Below the pieces are notes generated by a model, which saw only the letters and a program-made list of their open reading frames with translations, had not been told where the DNA came from and did not search any database. The position numbers were made by a program, and so were the translations under genes. Positions 38,542 to 47,361 of a DNA stretch of 64,000 nt are shown here, in pieces (the stretch's first letter is position 1; each line of letters begins with the position of its first letter). Location of the stretch: positions 1,054,001 to 1,118,000 of the forward strand of contig CAVVFX010000006.1 in assembly GCA_963747535.1 (NCBI GenBank). Direction: 5' to 3'. This DNA comes from CAVVFX01 sp963747535. GTDB lineage: Bacteria; Acidobacteriota; Terriglobia; Bryobacterales; Bryobacteraceae.

Positions 38542-38940
38542 GTGCCCAAAGTAACCTTCCTCCCGGCGGGAGAGACGTTTGAATTCGAATCCGGAAAGCT
38601 GCCTTACAAAGAGCATGGATTACCCGAATCGCTGCTCGATATCGCGATGAACTTCGGTTTCCACCTGGAACATGCATGCGGCGGAAAGTGCGCCTGCACG
38701 ACTTGTCATGTGGTGATCAGGGAGGGCGAACAGAATCTATCCGAACCCTCGGACGATGAACTTGACCGCGTGGAGCAAGCTGCGGATTTCCAGGTGAATT
38801 CACGCCTCGGTTGTCAAGCGGTGGTCAAGGGCGATGTGGTGGCTGAGATTCCGGCATGGAATCGCAACTATATCAGCGAGGGCGGCGGATCGATCCTGGG
38901 AGACGCGATCCCTCCGCCCAAGACGGCGCGCGGACACTGA
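38542..38940 (+). CDS. 2Fe-2S ferredoxin, ISC (adrenodoxin) type
   Basis: The product has 132 residues from GTG 38542, which gives the family N-terminus PKVTFLPAGETFEFESGKLP; ORF-initiating ATGs upstream add unlike sequence. Cluster ligands are in CGGKCACTTCH plus a distal Cys in SRLGCQAVV. This ferredoxin type serves iron-sulfur assembly and other electron transfers. It is isolated here, not in an isc operon. Confidence 0.9.
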   Translation: MPKVTFLPAGETFEFESGKLPYKEHGLPESLLDIAMNFGFHLEHACGGKCACTTCHVVIREGEQNLSEPSDDELDRVEQAADFQVNSRLGCQAVVKGDVVAEIPAWNRNYISEGGGSILGDAIPPPKTARGH

Positions 38941-38945
38941 GAGCC

Positions 38946-39006
38946 GTCGTCCGTTATCCGTCTTCCGTTATCCGTCTTCCGTAACGGACAACGGATAACG
39001 GACGAC
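38946..39006. repeat. 16-bp perfect inverted repeat with internal repeats
   Basis: GTCGTCCGTTATCCGT (38946-38961) is the exact reverse complement of ACGGATAACGGACGAC (38991-39006). The 29-base loop contains further CCGTTATCCG and TCTTCCG repeats. It lies just after the ferredoxin stop and may act as its terminator, though there is no U-run. Confidence 0.75.
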
Positions 39007-39074
39007 GCCTCACTGCTAACTGAAGACTGTATTTACTTGCCGGACCTGCGCCACTATACTCTGTGGTTAGCGCG

Positions 39075-39938
39075 ATGGTCCCTTTAGTTGAGCAGCCGGC
39101 CGCCGAGCCGTTCCGGGCAGATTTGCTCAAGTCGCCGAGGTATGGCAGTCTCGTCGTGATGGCGGTTCTGGCGGGCATGGCGACAGCTGCGGTCATTGTT
39201 CTGCTGTTGGCGCTCCGGCCCGCGACCGCGTCCCAACCTGCGACTCCGAATCAGCCGGTCCAAAGCAGCAGGCCTTCCCCGTTTGGGACCGCTGCAGTAC
39301 CGGGCGCGGCGCCAGGCGTCAATTTGACCCCGCCGCAGATCGCGAAGGCCGGCAATCCGTCCGTGGTGATCGTGACCGGGTACGACAGCAGCGATCGGCC
39401 GCTTGCGCAAGCCAACGGCTACGTCTACTCATCGAACGGAATTATCGTCACCAGCTATAGCGCGATCCGTGGCGCGAGTTCCGTCACCGTCGATAATGCG
39501 AAGGGTGAAGAATTAACGGTCATCGCTTTGATGGGCTACAGTCCCGGGCGCGATCTCGCCGCGCTGGCTGTCCTCGAAGGGAATCTTCCAGCGCTGGAAA
39601 GCGGAGCGGGTGAGAACGTGCAAGAGGGCGACTCCGTAGTCGTGATCGGACCGAATCGCGCAGTTTCCCAAGGCAGCGTTGGCCCACGTCGCGCCGTCGG
39701 CGGAGTTGATTTGATCGAGATCAGTGCGCCAGCCGCTCCCGGGTCACCGGTGGTAAATCAGCACGGCAAGGTCATCGGCGTGACCATCAAGCGCGCCGCC
39801 GGCGGTAATACGGTCTTCGCGATTCCCAGCCACTACATTTCCGACTTGCTCGCTGAACACCGCACCATCTCCTTCTCTCAAATGCTGGAGGAAACCGGAC
39901 AGGCGCCGGGTGCTTCGCCAGCTAAGTCCGAGCGGTGA
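39075..39938 (+). CDS. Membrane-anchored trypsin-like (HtrA-fold) protein, probably inactive
   Basis: The product has 287 residues from ATG 39075. One transmembrane anchor (SLVVMAVLAGMATAAVIVLL) is followed by a Pro/Ser-rich linker and an HtrA-like domain. The catalytic His position reads IIVTSYSAIRGASSVTV and lacks His; GYSPGRDLAALAVL keeps the Asp; and the GNSGG loop appears shortened to PGSPVVNQHGKVIGV. Loss of His argues for a non-proteolytic, binding role. No PDZ domain is present. Confidence 0.7.
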   Translation: MVPLVEQPAAEPFRADLLKSPRYGSLVVMAVLAGMATAAVIVLLLALRPATASQPATPNQPVQSSRPSPFGTAAVPGAAPGVNLTPPQIAKAGNPSVVIVTGYDSSDRPLAQANGYVYSSNGIIVTSYSAIRGASSVTVDNAKGEELTVIALMGYSPGRDLAALAVLEGNLPALESGAGENVQEGDSVVVIGPNRAVSQGSVGPRRAVGGVDLIEISAPAAPGSPVVNQHGKVIGVTIKRAAGGNTVFAIPSHYISDLLAEHRTISFSQMLEETGQAPGASPAKSER

Positions 39939-40008
39939 TCCTGCGTTAGAATGACTGAAGTCCTTCCCCCGACGTACTCCGCACGCAGACGGAACAGAAG
40001 GAGCGGTC

Positions 40009-40350
40009 ATGCCCATCCTCTATCGTCCCAGCACGGGCGGAAAAGGTATTCCGGACGCCGTAAAGGTCCGGACGGAACGGCGCATTCTTGATTACGCGAA
40101 GCAACACTGCCCCGGAAAGTTCACTCGAATTGACGTGAGCTTCCGCGGCTCTTTCTGCTATATCGATGCGTGTGTCGAGGCCGACAGCCCTATGCATCTC
40201 TGCCGAATTCGTTACTGCGGTAACGAGACTCGGTGGAGCTTTGCCTTTTACACCTATTCGCACGATAGATACGAGTCCGCCCGTCTGATGAGCGGCGACA
40301 ATCAGGGCACCCCCGAGGAGGCTTTCGAGACGTCCACACTGTTTTATTAA
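40009..40350 (+). CDS. Conserved hypothetical protein (113 aa)
   Basis: This is a small soluble protein with an RTERRILDYAKQHCPGKF segment, FRGSFCYIDA, and an aromatic stretch WSFAFYTYSHDRYESARLMS. Four cysteines are spread through it. No domain was recognised. Strong third-position GC and a clean ATG at 40009 support a real gene. It lies between the HtrA-like gene and the transglutaminase gene on the same strand. Confidence 0.6.
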   Translation: MPILYRPSTGGKGIPDAVKVRTERRILDYAKQHCPGKFTRIDVSFRGSFCYIDACVEADSPMHLCRIRYCGNETRWSFAFYTYSHDRYESARLMSGDNQGTPEEAFETSTLFY

Positions 40351-40435
40351 GTGACGGATTGCCCGTCCAAGCCGGGAGGCATCGACTGAAGCGTGTTGCG
40401 GCTGTTTTTCATCCGCGTGGCAGATAATAGAGAGG

Positions 40436-42508
40436 ATGGGTGCAGTTGAGCGGTTCTATCAGCTCGCCGTACTGGGGCTGGTCGCGTCAGGCTATGCCGG
40501 AGTGGCTCTTACGGGCTACCTGGATACTCCGTTGCTCGTCTTTATGGGCCTCGCTCTTCTGGCCCGCGCACTGCAGATCTTCGGCGTGATCCGGCTGGTG
40601 CTCCCCGGGCGTCTGGTAGAAATATGCGCGCTGGGGTGCATCATCTACTACCCGGTCGACTATCTTTATCTCTCCCGCGACTTCCTGCTGGCAACCGTTC
40701 ACATGATCATCTTCCTGGCGGTGCTGAAGATCCTTTCAGCCCGGACCCAGCGGGATCATTTCTACGCGCTGTCCATCGCGTTCCTGGAACTCCTGGCATC
40801 GGCCATCCTGTCCACCGGGATGAGTTTCTTCCTGGTGCTGACGGTGTTCCTCTGCTGCCTGATCGCCGCCTTGACCAGCGGTGAGATCCGTCGCGCCGCT
40901 ACCAAACCGCAGTTGGTCGCCCAGACCACGCGTATCAGTATCGCTCCGCGACTGACAGTGTTGTCCATCTCCGTCACTGCAGGTATCCTCCTGATCACCG
41001 CGGGAATGTTCTTCCTGTTGCCGAGAACGGCCAGCGCCGCGTTGCGAGGACTGGCGCGGCACAATTACCACCTTTCGGGATTCTCCAACGAGGTCCGTCT
41101 CGGCGAAGTCGGCGAACTCCAGTTGGACTCCCGGACCATCATGCGCGTGAAGCCCTATGAAGGCGTACGGCTGCCTCCGGGACTGAAGTGGCGCGGCCTC
41201 ACGCTCAGCCGTTTCGATGGGCGCATATGGACCGCGTCGTTCCACACCAAGGAATTGCCGACCCAGCGCGGCGTGGTGCAGGTTGCCACCGATGCGGAGC
41301 GCATCCTGAATGGAGCGGCCGTCCTGTACCGTGTCGATTTGAGCCCCGTGGATTCGGATGTCCTGTTCATCGCGGGAGTCCCGGAATTCCTGAATGTCGG
41401 AGTGCCGCGGCTTTACCGCACCGAGGGCGGCGCTTACCGGCTGGGCTTCATACCCTCCGAGGCCGTGCGCTATGAAGTTTCCAGCGCCCTCGCGACTCCT
41501 TTTGCACCGGGGCGCCTGAGCCTGAGCCCATTGGAACGCGAGCAGTATTTGCAACTGCCGCGGCTCGATCCGCGCATTCCTGCGCTGGCAAAGCAATTGA
41601 TGGGCGAGGGTGATGAATTGGAGCGGTCCCGCTCGCTGGAGCATCACTTGCGCCGCGACTACGCCTACACGTTGAAACTTCCGTCTGGCGAGGCGCAGGA
41701 TCCACTGGCCGATTTTCTATTCACACGCAAGAAAGGACACTGCGAGTATTTCGCGTCTTCCATGGCCGTGATGCTGCGGACCCAGGGCATCCCTTCGCGT
41801 GTGGTGAACGGCTTCGCGGGCGACACCTACAATCCTGTGTCCGACCTCTATATGATTCGCGCCTCGGATGCGCACAGCTGGGTGGAGGGCTACATCGAGG
41901 GTCGGGGTTGGATGACGTTCGATCCCACTCCGTCCGTGCCCCTGTCTTCCGCGCCCACGCTGCTGACGACCATCGGATACTATCTCGACGCCGCGGATAC
42001 GTTCTGGCAGGAGTGGGTCCTGAACTACGACCTGGCACGCCAGTTTCTCCTGGGCGCGAGTATCGAGTTGGGATTGCGCGACATGACGTGGCTCTGGCAT
42101 CCCGGGCGGGCGCACCTTCCGCATATCGATCGGATAGTGCTGACCACCTGGCTGCCCCCCGTGATTCTCCTGGTTGCCGCAACGGTTCTGCTCGCCGCAT
42201 TTGGACGGTTGTGGCTGGAGCGTCTGGCTTCGGCCTGGCAGGTGCGGCGTATCCGGCCGGACCGCGCCAGGCCGGCCGATGCCGCGATTCTTTACGGGCA
42301 CCTGCTGCGCATCATGAAAAAACGCGGATATCAGAAACCTGCCTGGTTCACCCCGCGCGAGTTTGCGGACACGGTTCGGCAAAGTGTCCGGCAGGGTGTC
42401 CGGCAAGGCGCGGTGGATGAATTTACGGAATGCTACAACGCGTTGCGTTATGGCGGTGACACGGCGGCTGCCGAGCGCATGAAGACAATCCTGCAGGAAT
42501 TATCGTGA
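40436..42508 (+). CDS. TgpA-like membrane transglutaminase (DUF3488/transglutaminase core/DUF4129)
   Basis: The product has 690 residues. Five or six N-terminal helices (DUF3488-like) lead to an external transglutaminase domain with Cys in KKGHCEYFASSMAVMLRTQG, His in SDAHSWVEGYIEGRG and Asp in WMTFDPTPS, the full triad. One helix (PPVILLVAATVLLAAFGRLW) and a C-terminal cytoplasmic tail follow. A short VRQ..VRQG..VRQG tandem is near residues 648-660. Such proteins are often coded with MoxR/DUF58/VWA genes; here a VWA-type gene follows directly. Confidence 0.88.
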   Translation: MGAVERFYQLAVLGLVASGYAGVALTGYLDTPLLVFMGLALLARALQIFGVIRLVLPGRLVEICALGCIIYYPVDYLYLSRDFLLATVHMIIFLAVLKILSARTQRDHFYALSIAFLELLASAILSTGMSFFLVLTVFLCCLIAALTSGEIRRAATKPQLVAQTTRISIAPRLTVLSISVTAGILLITAGMFFLLPRTASAALRGLARHNYHLSGFSNEVRLGEVGELQLDSRTIMRVKPYEGVRLPPGLKWRGLTLSRFDGRIWTASFHTKELPTQRGVVQVATDAERILNGAAVLYRVDLSPVDSDVLFIAGVPEFLNVGVPRLYRTEGGAYRLGFIPSEAVRYEVSSALATPFAPGRLSLSPLEREQYLQLPRLDPRIPALAKQLMGEGDELERSRSLEHHLRRDYAYTLKLPSGEAQDPLADFLFTRKKGHCEYFASSMAVMLRTQGIPSRVVNGFAGDTYNPVSDLYMIRASDAHSWVEGYIEGRGWMTFDPTPSVPLSSAPTLLTTIGYYLDAADTFWQEWVLNYDLARQFLLGASIELGLRDMTWLWHPGRAHLPHIDRIVLTTWLPPVILLVAATVLLAAFGRLWLERLASAWQVRRIRPDRARPADAAILYGHLLRIMKKRGYQKPAWFTPREFADTVRQSVRQGVRQGAVDEFTECYNALRYGGDTAAAERMKTILQELS

Positions 42509-42578
42509 GGTGGCAGGTCTTCAGCCGTCGTCCTTCAGCCTCCCGCGACTGGCACGACTCATGCACACTCCTGGCTGC

Positions 42579-43637
42579 ATGCGAATCGTGCCCGCTCTAA
42601 TCTGGTTCCTCGCGGCTGTGCTCTGCGCGCAAGACTTGACGCTGCACAGCCGCTCGGAACTGGTGGTTGCGCCGGTTTCGGTTTCGGACCGAAAGGGTAC
42701 ACCAGTCGCTGGACTTTCGGGCGACGACCTGATCCTCTACGACAACAATGTGCCGCGCGCGATACATGTCGACGACGTCTTCGTGCCTGTCTCCCTGGTG
42801 CTGGTAGTGCAGGCTACCGCGAACGCGCCTTTCGTCCTGGACAAGCTTCGTAAAGAGGCCAGCCTGATGGAACCGCTGATTGCCGGGGACCGCGGCGATG
42901 CCGCGCTGATCGCATTCTCGGCTGACGTCAAGGTGCTGAACGGCTTTACTTCCAACTTCGACGCCATCGCGAAATCGCTGCGCAATCTGGACGTTATGGG
43001 CGCGGGCGGCAGCATCAACGATGCAGTCTTGCATGCGGTGGGACTCTTCGACACTCGGCCCCCCGAGCGACGGCGAGTCATTCTGTTGATAGCGGAGAAG
43101 CATGACCGCTCGAGCCAGTCGCACGTGGAGGATGTGATTGCCGCGGCGCAGAAGGCTAATGTCACGATTTATCCGGTCACGTTTTCTCCTTCGCTCACCC
43201 CTTACACCGCCAAGGCATTGAGTTATTGCGATCCTCCCGGTCCGGAAAAGAAGTGCAAGAATTGCGACCGGACCTGCGGCATGTGCGGGCGCCAGTGTTA
43301 TCGCGATGATGGCAAGCAGCACACTCCGCCTCCGCCGATGGGTGAGTATTCCGGTGGCCTGCTGGCGGTCTTAGTGGAGATGAAGCGTCTCGCCGACACG
43401 AATCTCGCGGCGGCATTCGCGCAGTCGAGTGGAGGAATGGCCTTGAGTTTCCTGCGCAACGAAGGGCTGGAGAAGGCTCTCGAAAGCATCGGCGCGGACT
43501 TGCACGGGCAGTACCTGGTGTCGTTCCAGCCCGACGCGAATGCCGCCGCCGGGTTTCATACCATCCGCGTCGAGGTGAAGGACCGGCCGGACTTGGTGGT
43601 GCGCACCAGGGCAGGGTATTGGAAGACGGCGAACTGA
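42579..43637 (+). CDS. VWFA-related acidobacterial protein (TIGR03436 type)
   Basis: The product has about 352 residues from ATG 42579, which places a signal peptide (MRIVPALIWFLAAVLCAQ) at the start; an upstream in-frame start is discounted. A TIGR03436-type opening (LVVAPVSVSDRKGTPVAGLS, DDLILYDNNVPRAI) leads to a VWA domain. The MIDAS Asp-x-Ser-x-Ser reads VLVVQATANAP and is degenerate. Uniquely, a Cys-rich insert (SYCDPPGPEKKCKNCDRTCG then MCGRQC) lies near residues 220-245. It is probably exported, with unknown function. Confidence 0.82.
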   Translation: MRIVPALIWFLAAVLCAQDLTLHSRSELVVAPVSVSDRKGTPVAGLSGDDLILYDNNVPRAIHVDDVFVPVSLVLVVQATANAPFVLDKLRKEASLMEPLIAGDRGDAALIAFSADVKVLNGFTSNFDAIAKSLRNLDVMGAGGSINDAVLHAVGLFDTRPPERRRVILLIAEKHDRSSQSHVEDVIAAAQKANVTIYPVTFSPSLTPYTAKALSYCDPPGPEKKCKNCDRTCGMCGRQCYRDDGKQHTPPPPMGEYSGGLLAVLVEMKRLADTNLAAAFAQSSGGMALSFLRNEGLEKALESIGADLHGQYLVSFQPDANAAAGFHTIRVEVKDRPDLVVRTRAGYWKTAN

Positions 43638-43648
43638 ATACGAGGCAA

Positions 43649-45535
43649 TCAGATCCGATGGAACGCCTTCAGAATGTCGCGCGTAGGATAGTGCAGCGCG
43701 ATGGGCCGGCCGTGCGGGCAGGACATGGGATATTCCGTCGCTGCCAGCGAAGTAATCAGCCAGTTCATCTTATTCTGATCGAGCCGCGTGTTGATCTTGA
43801 TGGCGGCGCGACAGGCCAGGGACGCGGCAATTCCGCGGCGCAGATCGTCGATGGAAACTTTGCGCAGCTCCTGCTCGGCGATCTCCAGAATCTCGTAGAT
43901 GACGCGCTCCAGGTCCGCGAGTCCGATCGCGGCCGGCGCGGCTTTCACTGCGATGGTGCGCTGGCCGAACGGCTCGGTCTCGAACCCGGTAGCGTTTAGT
44001 TCGTCCGCGATGCGCGCGTATTCGATCTGCTGCGCCTGCGTCAATTGCAGAATCAGCGGCATCAACAGACGCTGCTGTTCCACCCGTCCGGCAGCGCGCT
44101 GCTTCAACACTTTTTCAAACAGGATGCGTTCGTGGGCTACGTGCTGGTCAATGATCCACAGACCGTCGCGTCCTGCCGCGATGATGAAGCTGTCGTGAAT
44201 CTGGCCGAGGGGACGAAGGTCGCTCAGATCCGAGAGCGACGAGGACGGCGATCCGCTGGTCCCGGAAAACGGCCCGTCGGGAAAGGCGCCATGCGTATCG
44301 GGTACGCGCAGACGCAAACCTGAGGGAGGCGCGGAGGGCCCAGGTTCCGGTGGAAGCACGTCGCTGAAATCGAACCGCGGCGCGGGACCCGGTTCCGGAC
44401 GCAACGTGAACGATGGAGCGTCAGTCTGGGCATCTTCCCGATCCAACATCTGTGAGAACTCCGAATACGGCAGCGTGGCGGCGGGCTGCGGACTCGGCGG
44501 AAAGCTAGGCGCCGGGCGCGTCTCCATCAGCCGGTCTCGGATGGCATCGCGTACGAAATCGTGCACGATCGAGCCGTGGCGGAAGCGTACCTCCGTTTTC
44601 GACGGGTGCACATTCACGTCGACTTCCGCCGGATCGCAATGCAGAAACAACAGCGCAAAAGGATAGCACGCCGGCGGAATCAAATTGTGATATGCCGACC
44701 CGATGGCGTGCAACAGCAGCCGGTCGCGTATCAATCTGCCATTAACGAAAATGTAAATTGAGTTGCGATTGTTCTTTTGCACCTGCGGGCGCGAAACGAA
44801 GCCGTTCAGCGTGTAAATGCGCACCGGTTCTTCGGCCTCGGCAACCTCGCGGGTACGATCTCCGAGATCGATGAGATCGTCCAGCGTCTGGCTGCCGAAG
44901 ACCTGAAAGACGCGCTCGCGCAACGTCTCGACAGGCGTGACGTGGAGCAGCACGGCCGCCCCGTTCAGTAATTCGAAAGTCTTGTCCGGATGCGCGAGGC
45001 TGTAATGCGTGACCAGCGATGCGATGTGCGCGAGTTCAGTCTGCTCGGAGCGCAGGAATTTCTTACGGGCCGGAACGTTGAAGAAAAGATCGCGGACCGT
45101 GATGACCGTGCCCGGACTCGCCGCGATCTCGTCGCACCGCAGAATCTTTCCGCCCGCGACTTCCACTCTGGTTCCCGTGGTTTCGTCCACCGATCGGGTT
45201 TCGAGCACCAGCCGCGAGACTGACCCGATGGAGGGCAGGGCCTCGCCGCGGAAGCCCAGCGTCGCAATCTCGTCGAGATCTTTGGCGTCGTGAAGCTTGC
45301 TGGTGGCGTGCCGCTCGAAAGCCAGCAGGGCGTCGTCGCGCAGCATGCCGCAGCCGTTGTCGCGGATCCGTATGATGCGTCGTCCGGCGTTCTCGATCTC
45401 GATGCGAAAATCGTTGGCGCCTGCGTCGAGGGAATTTTCCAGCAGTTCCTTGACGGCCGACGCCGGGCGTTCGACCACTTCACCCGCGGCGATTTTATTG
45501 GCGACGATGTCGGGAAGGATGCGGATGCGGCCCAT
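43649..45535 (-). CDS. mutL: DNA mismatch repair protein MutL
   Basis: The product has 628 residues. GHKL ATPase motifs: IAAGEVVERPASAVKELLEN, DNGCGM, TLGFRGEALPSIGSVSRL. A variable Pro-rich linker (about 335-430) separates the C-terminal dimerisation domain, which ends GRPIALHYPTRDILKAFHRI. The endonuclease motif DQHA(x)2E(x)4E is present at its start as IDQHVAHERILFEKVL, along with the CPHGRP zinc motif, so it is likely a nicking-type MutL. It stands alone on the minus strand, converging with the VWFA gene. Confidence 0.95.
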   Translation of the reverse strand: MGRIRILPDIVANKIAAGEVVERPASAVKELLENSLDAGANDFRIEIENAGRRIIRIRDNGCGMLRDDALLAFERHATSKLHDAKDLDEIATLGFRGEALPSIGSVSRLVLETRSVDETTGTRVEVAGGKILRCDEIAASPGTVITVRDLFFNVPARKKFLRSEQTELAHIASLVTHYSLAHPDKTFELLNGAAVLLHVTPVETLRERVFQVFGSQTLDDLIDLGDRTREVAEAEEPVRIYTLNGFVSRPQVQKNNRNSIYIFVNGRLIRDRLLLHAIGSAYHNLIPPACYPFALLFLHCDPAEVDVNVHPSKTEVRFRHGSIVHDFVRDAIRDRLMETRPAPSFPPSPQPAATLPYSEFSQMLDREDAQTDAPSFTLRPEPGPAPRFDFSDVLPPEPGPSAPPSGLRLRVPDTHGAFPDGPFSGTSGSPSSSLSDLSDLRPLGQIHDSFIIAAGRDGLWIIDQHVAHERILFEKVLKQRAAGRVEQQRLLMPLILQLTQAQQIEYARIADELNATGFETEPFGQRTIAVKAAPAAIGLADLERVIYEILEIAEQELRKVSIDDLRRGIAASLACRAAIKINTRLDQNKMNWLITSLAATEYPMSCPHGRPIALHYPTRDILKAFHRI

Positions 45536-45587
45536 TGTACGCGGGGCAGGTTGGTACCTGCAGGCCGATTGTTAACCGGCCCTCGTC

Positions 45588-47276
45588 CTACTGTATCGTG
45601 ATTCCGCGTTCTTCGAGCAGTTCACCGGTCTTGCGCAGAAGATTCAGAATATTGCGGCGGTAGGTGATCTCGTTTTGCACCAGGGCGGAGTCCGCATTGA
45701 CCAGCGCGTTCTGGGCCTGCAGGACGAAGAAGATCGTGCTGGTTCCCAACTCGTACTTCTTCTCCTCCGCGTCCAGATATTTCTGCGAGAAATCCTTTGC
45801 GACCTTGGCTAGCCGGACACTGTCCTTCGCGGCTTCAGTCTGGCTGATGGCGTTGAGGACGTCGAGGCGTACCTGCTGCTCGATGCGCCGCGTGGTCAGG
45901 GCGTCCGATCTTTTGCTCACCACTGTGTCGGCATAGTTCGCCGAAGCCGACCGGTTGCGAATCGGCAAATTGAGCGTGAGCCCGAACGTGTAAATGGGAT
46001 AGCCTAATCCGAACACCTGGGAGAGCGCGTCGCCAAAGCCTCCCGGGAGGGAATTGATGGCCCCGCTGGCCGTTGTGTAGTTGAAGATTCCGCCCAGGCC
46101 CTGCAACGTATAATTGCCCGTTAGTTCCAGGTCGGGGCGCAACTGATTCGCGGCCTGCTCGATCTGGAGGTCATCCACTTCCAGCGCGACCCGATAGGCC
46201 TCGAGATCCGGTCTCAGACGCATCGCCTTCTGGATCGCAAGATCGGTGTTGATGGTGGCATGGCTCTCCGGCGGTTCGACCGTTTCCGTCAGGTTGATGG
46301 GCAGATTGCGAACTTCCGGATCCAGGTCGGCGGCAATCTTCTGCCGCAGGGCGTATTCCACCTGCTGTAGCGAGAACTTCGCCTGGGAGACCGAGATTTC
46401 GGCGGTCGCCTGCTGCTGTTGCGGATTATAGATGTCGAGCGGCGACATGGCGCCCAGGTCGAGTTCCTGCTGGGATCGCTTCAGCGCCTCCTGCGCCAGT
46501 TTCAGGGCCTCTTCCTGCACCCGTAGATTGGCGTGGGCCAACTCGACATCCCAATAAGCATTCTCGGCGTCCTGAACGTTCTGTAGAATCTTGTCTTGCA
46601 GTTGATATCGTGTCTGGCGAAGATTACCGCGGGCGATGATGATCGGCAGCCGGTTCACGTAGCTCCCGCGATTGCGCAGTAACGGCTGGGAAAAGGTCAT
46701 GGAGAGCGCCGCGTTGAGCGACGGATTAAAGGTGACCGAACTGCTGCTGGTATTGAGTTTGGTCGCTGCGAACTGAACGCTGTAAAGCGTACCTTCGGGA
46801 AGGAGTTGACTCCAGGTGAAGGTGGCCGGCTGGCGAAGCGTATCCAGCGCGATGGTGGAGAGTGCGGCTGAACCGGGGGTTGAATTGCTGACCTCCCCGA
46901 CGTCTAACAGGCTGGCGACGGGCGTCTTGGACCGCGAAGAACTCCATGACGCCGAGCCTTTGGGATCGAAGACCGAATACGACCGCAGGATGGCATCCTC
47001 TCCGGTAACGAGGGTAAGGCGCTCGATGGCGATATCGAGGTTGTTGGACATCACGAGCGACAGGTAATCCCTGAGTGACAGCACCAGCGTCTTGCCGTCT
47101 TTGCCCTGCACCACGAAATCCTGCAGACGAATCGGCGGCGCGAGCTCCACCTGAGTTGCGGGGCGGATGAAGCTTTCACGGAAGTAGCTGGGCTTGGGAA
47201 AAGAGTTGATTTGCGCCAGTGCGGCCGTGCTGAGTATGGCGAGCAGAATGGGTGCCAGCCTGAGGCTGCTGCGCAT
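45588..47276 (-). CDS. TolC-family outer membrane efflux protein
   Basis: The product has 562 residues from ATG 47276, which gives a proper signal peptide (MRSSLRLAPILLAILSTAAL); a longer frame to 47462 would read through a REP copy. It has an internal repeat of the TolC fold with helical barrels (DAENAYWDVELAHANLRVQE, ALKRSQQELDLGAMSPLDIY). It is expected to form the trimeric outer-membrane exit duct for the adaptor/permease genes upstream in the same orientation. Confidence 0.88.
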   Translation of the reverse strand: MRSSLRLAPILLAILSTAALAQINSFPKPSYFRESFIRPATQVELAPPIRLQDFVVQGKDGKTLVLSLRDYLSLVMSNNLDIAIERLTLVTGEDAILRSYSVFDPKGSASWSSSRSKTPVASLLDVGEVSNSTPGSAALSTIALDTLRQPATFTWSQLLPEGTLYSVQFAATKLNTSSSSVTFNPSLNAALSMTFSQPLLRNRGSYVNRLPIIIARGNLRQTRYQLQDKILQNVQDAENAYWDVELAHANLRVQEEALKLAQEALKRSQQELDLGAMSPLDIYNPQQQQATAEISVSQAKFSLQQVEYALRQKIAADLDPEVRNLPINLTETVEPPESHATINTDLAIQKAMRLRPDLEAYRVALEVDDLQIEQAANQLRPDLELTGNYTLQGLGGIFNYTTASGAINSLPGGFGDALSQVFGLGYPIYTFGLTLNLPIRNRSASANYADTVVSKRSDALTTRRIEQQVRLDVLNAISQTEAAKDSVRLAKVAKDFSQKYLDAEEKKYELGTSTIFFVLQAQNALVNADSALVQNEITYRRNILNLLRKTGELLEERGITIQ

Positions 47277-47313
47277 CCGGGCAGACCATACAAGGCGATG
47301 GTCTGCCCCACGG
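47277..47313. repeat. REP-like palindrome, copy 5
   Basis: CCGGGCAGACCAT, centre, ATGGTCTGCCCCACGG. It lies exactly before the TolC start codon and within the permease-TolC gap, so it may separate expression of the two. Confidence 0.78.
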
Positions 47314-47361
47314 GGCGGTTTCAAAAGCGAAAGTGAATAGCGGAGAACCATGTGAGTCGAT

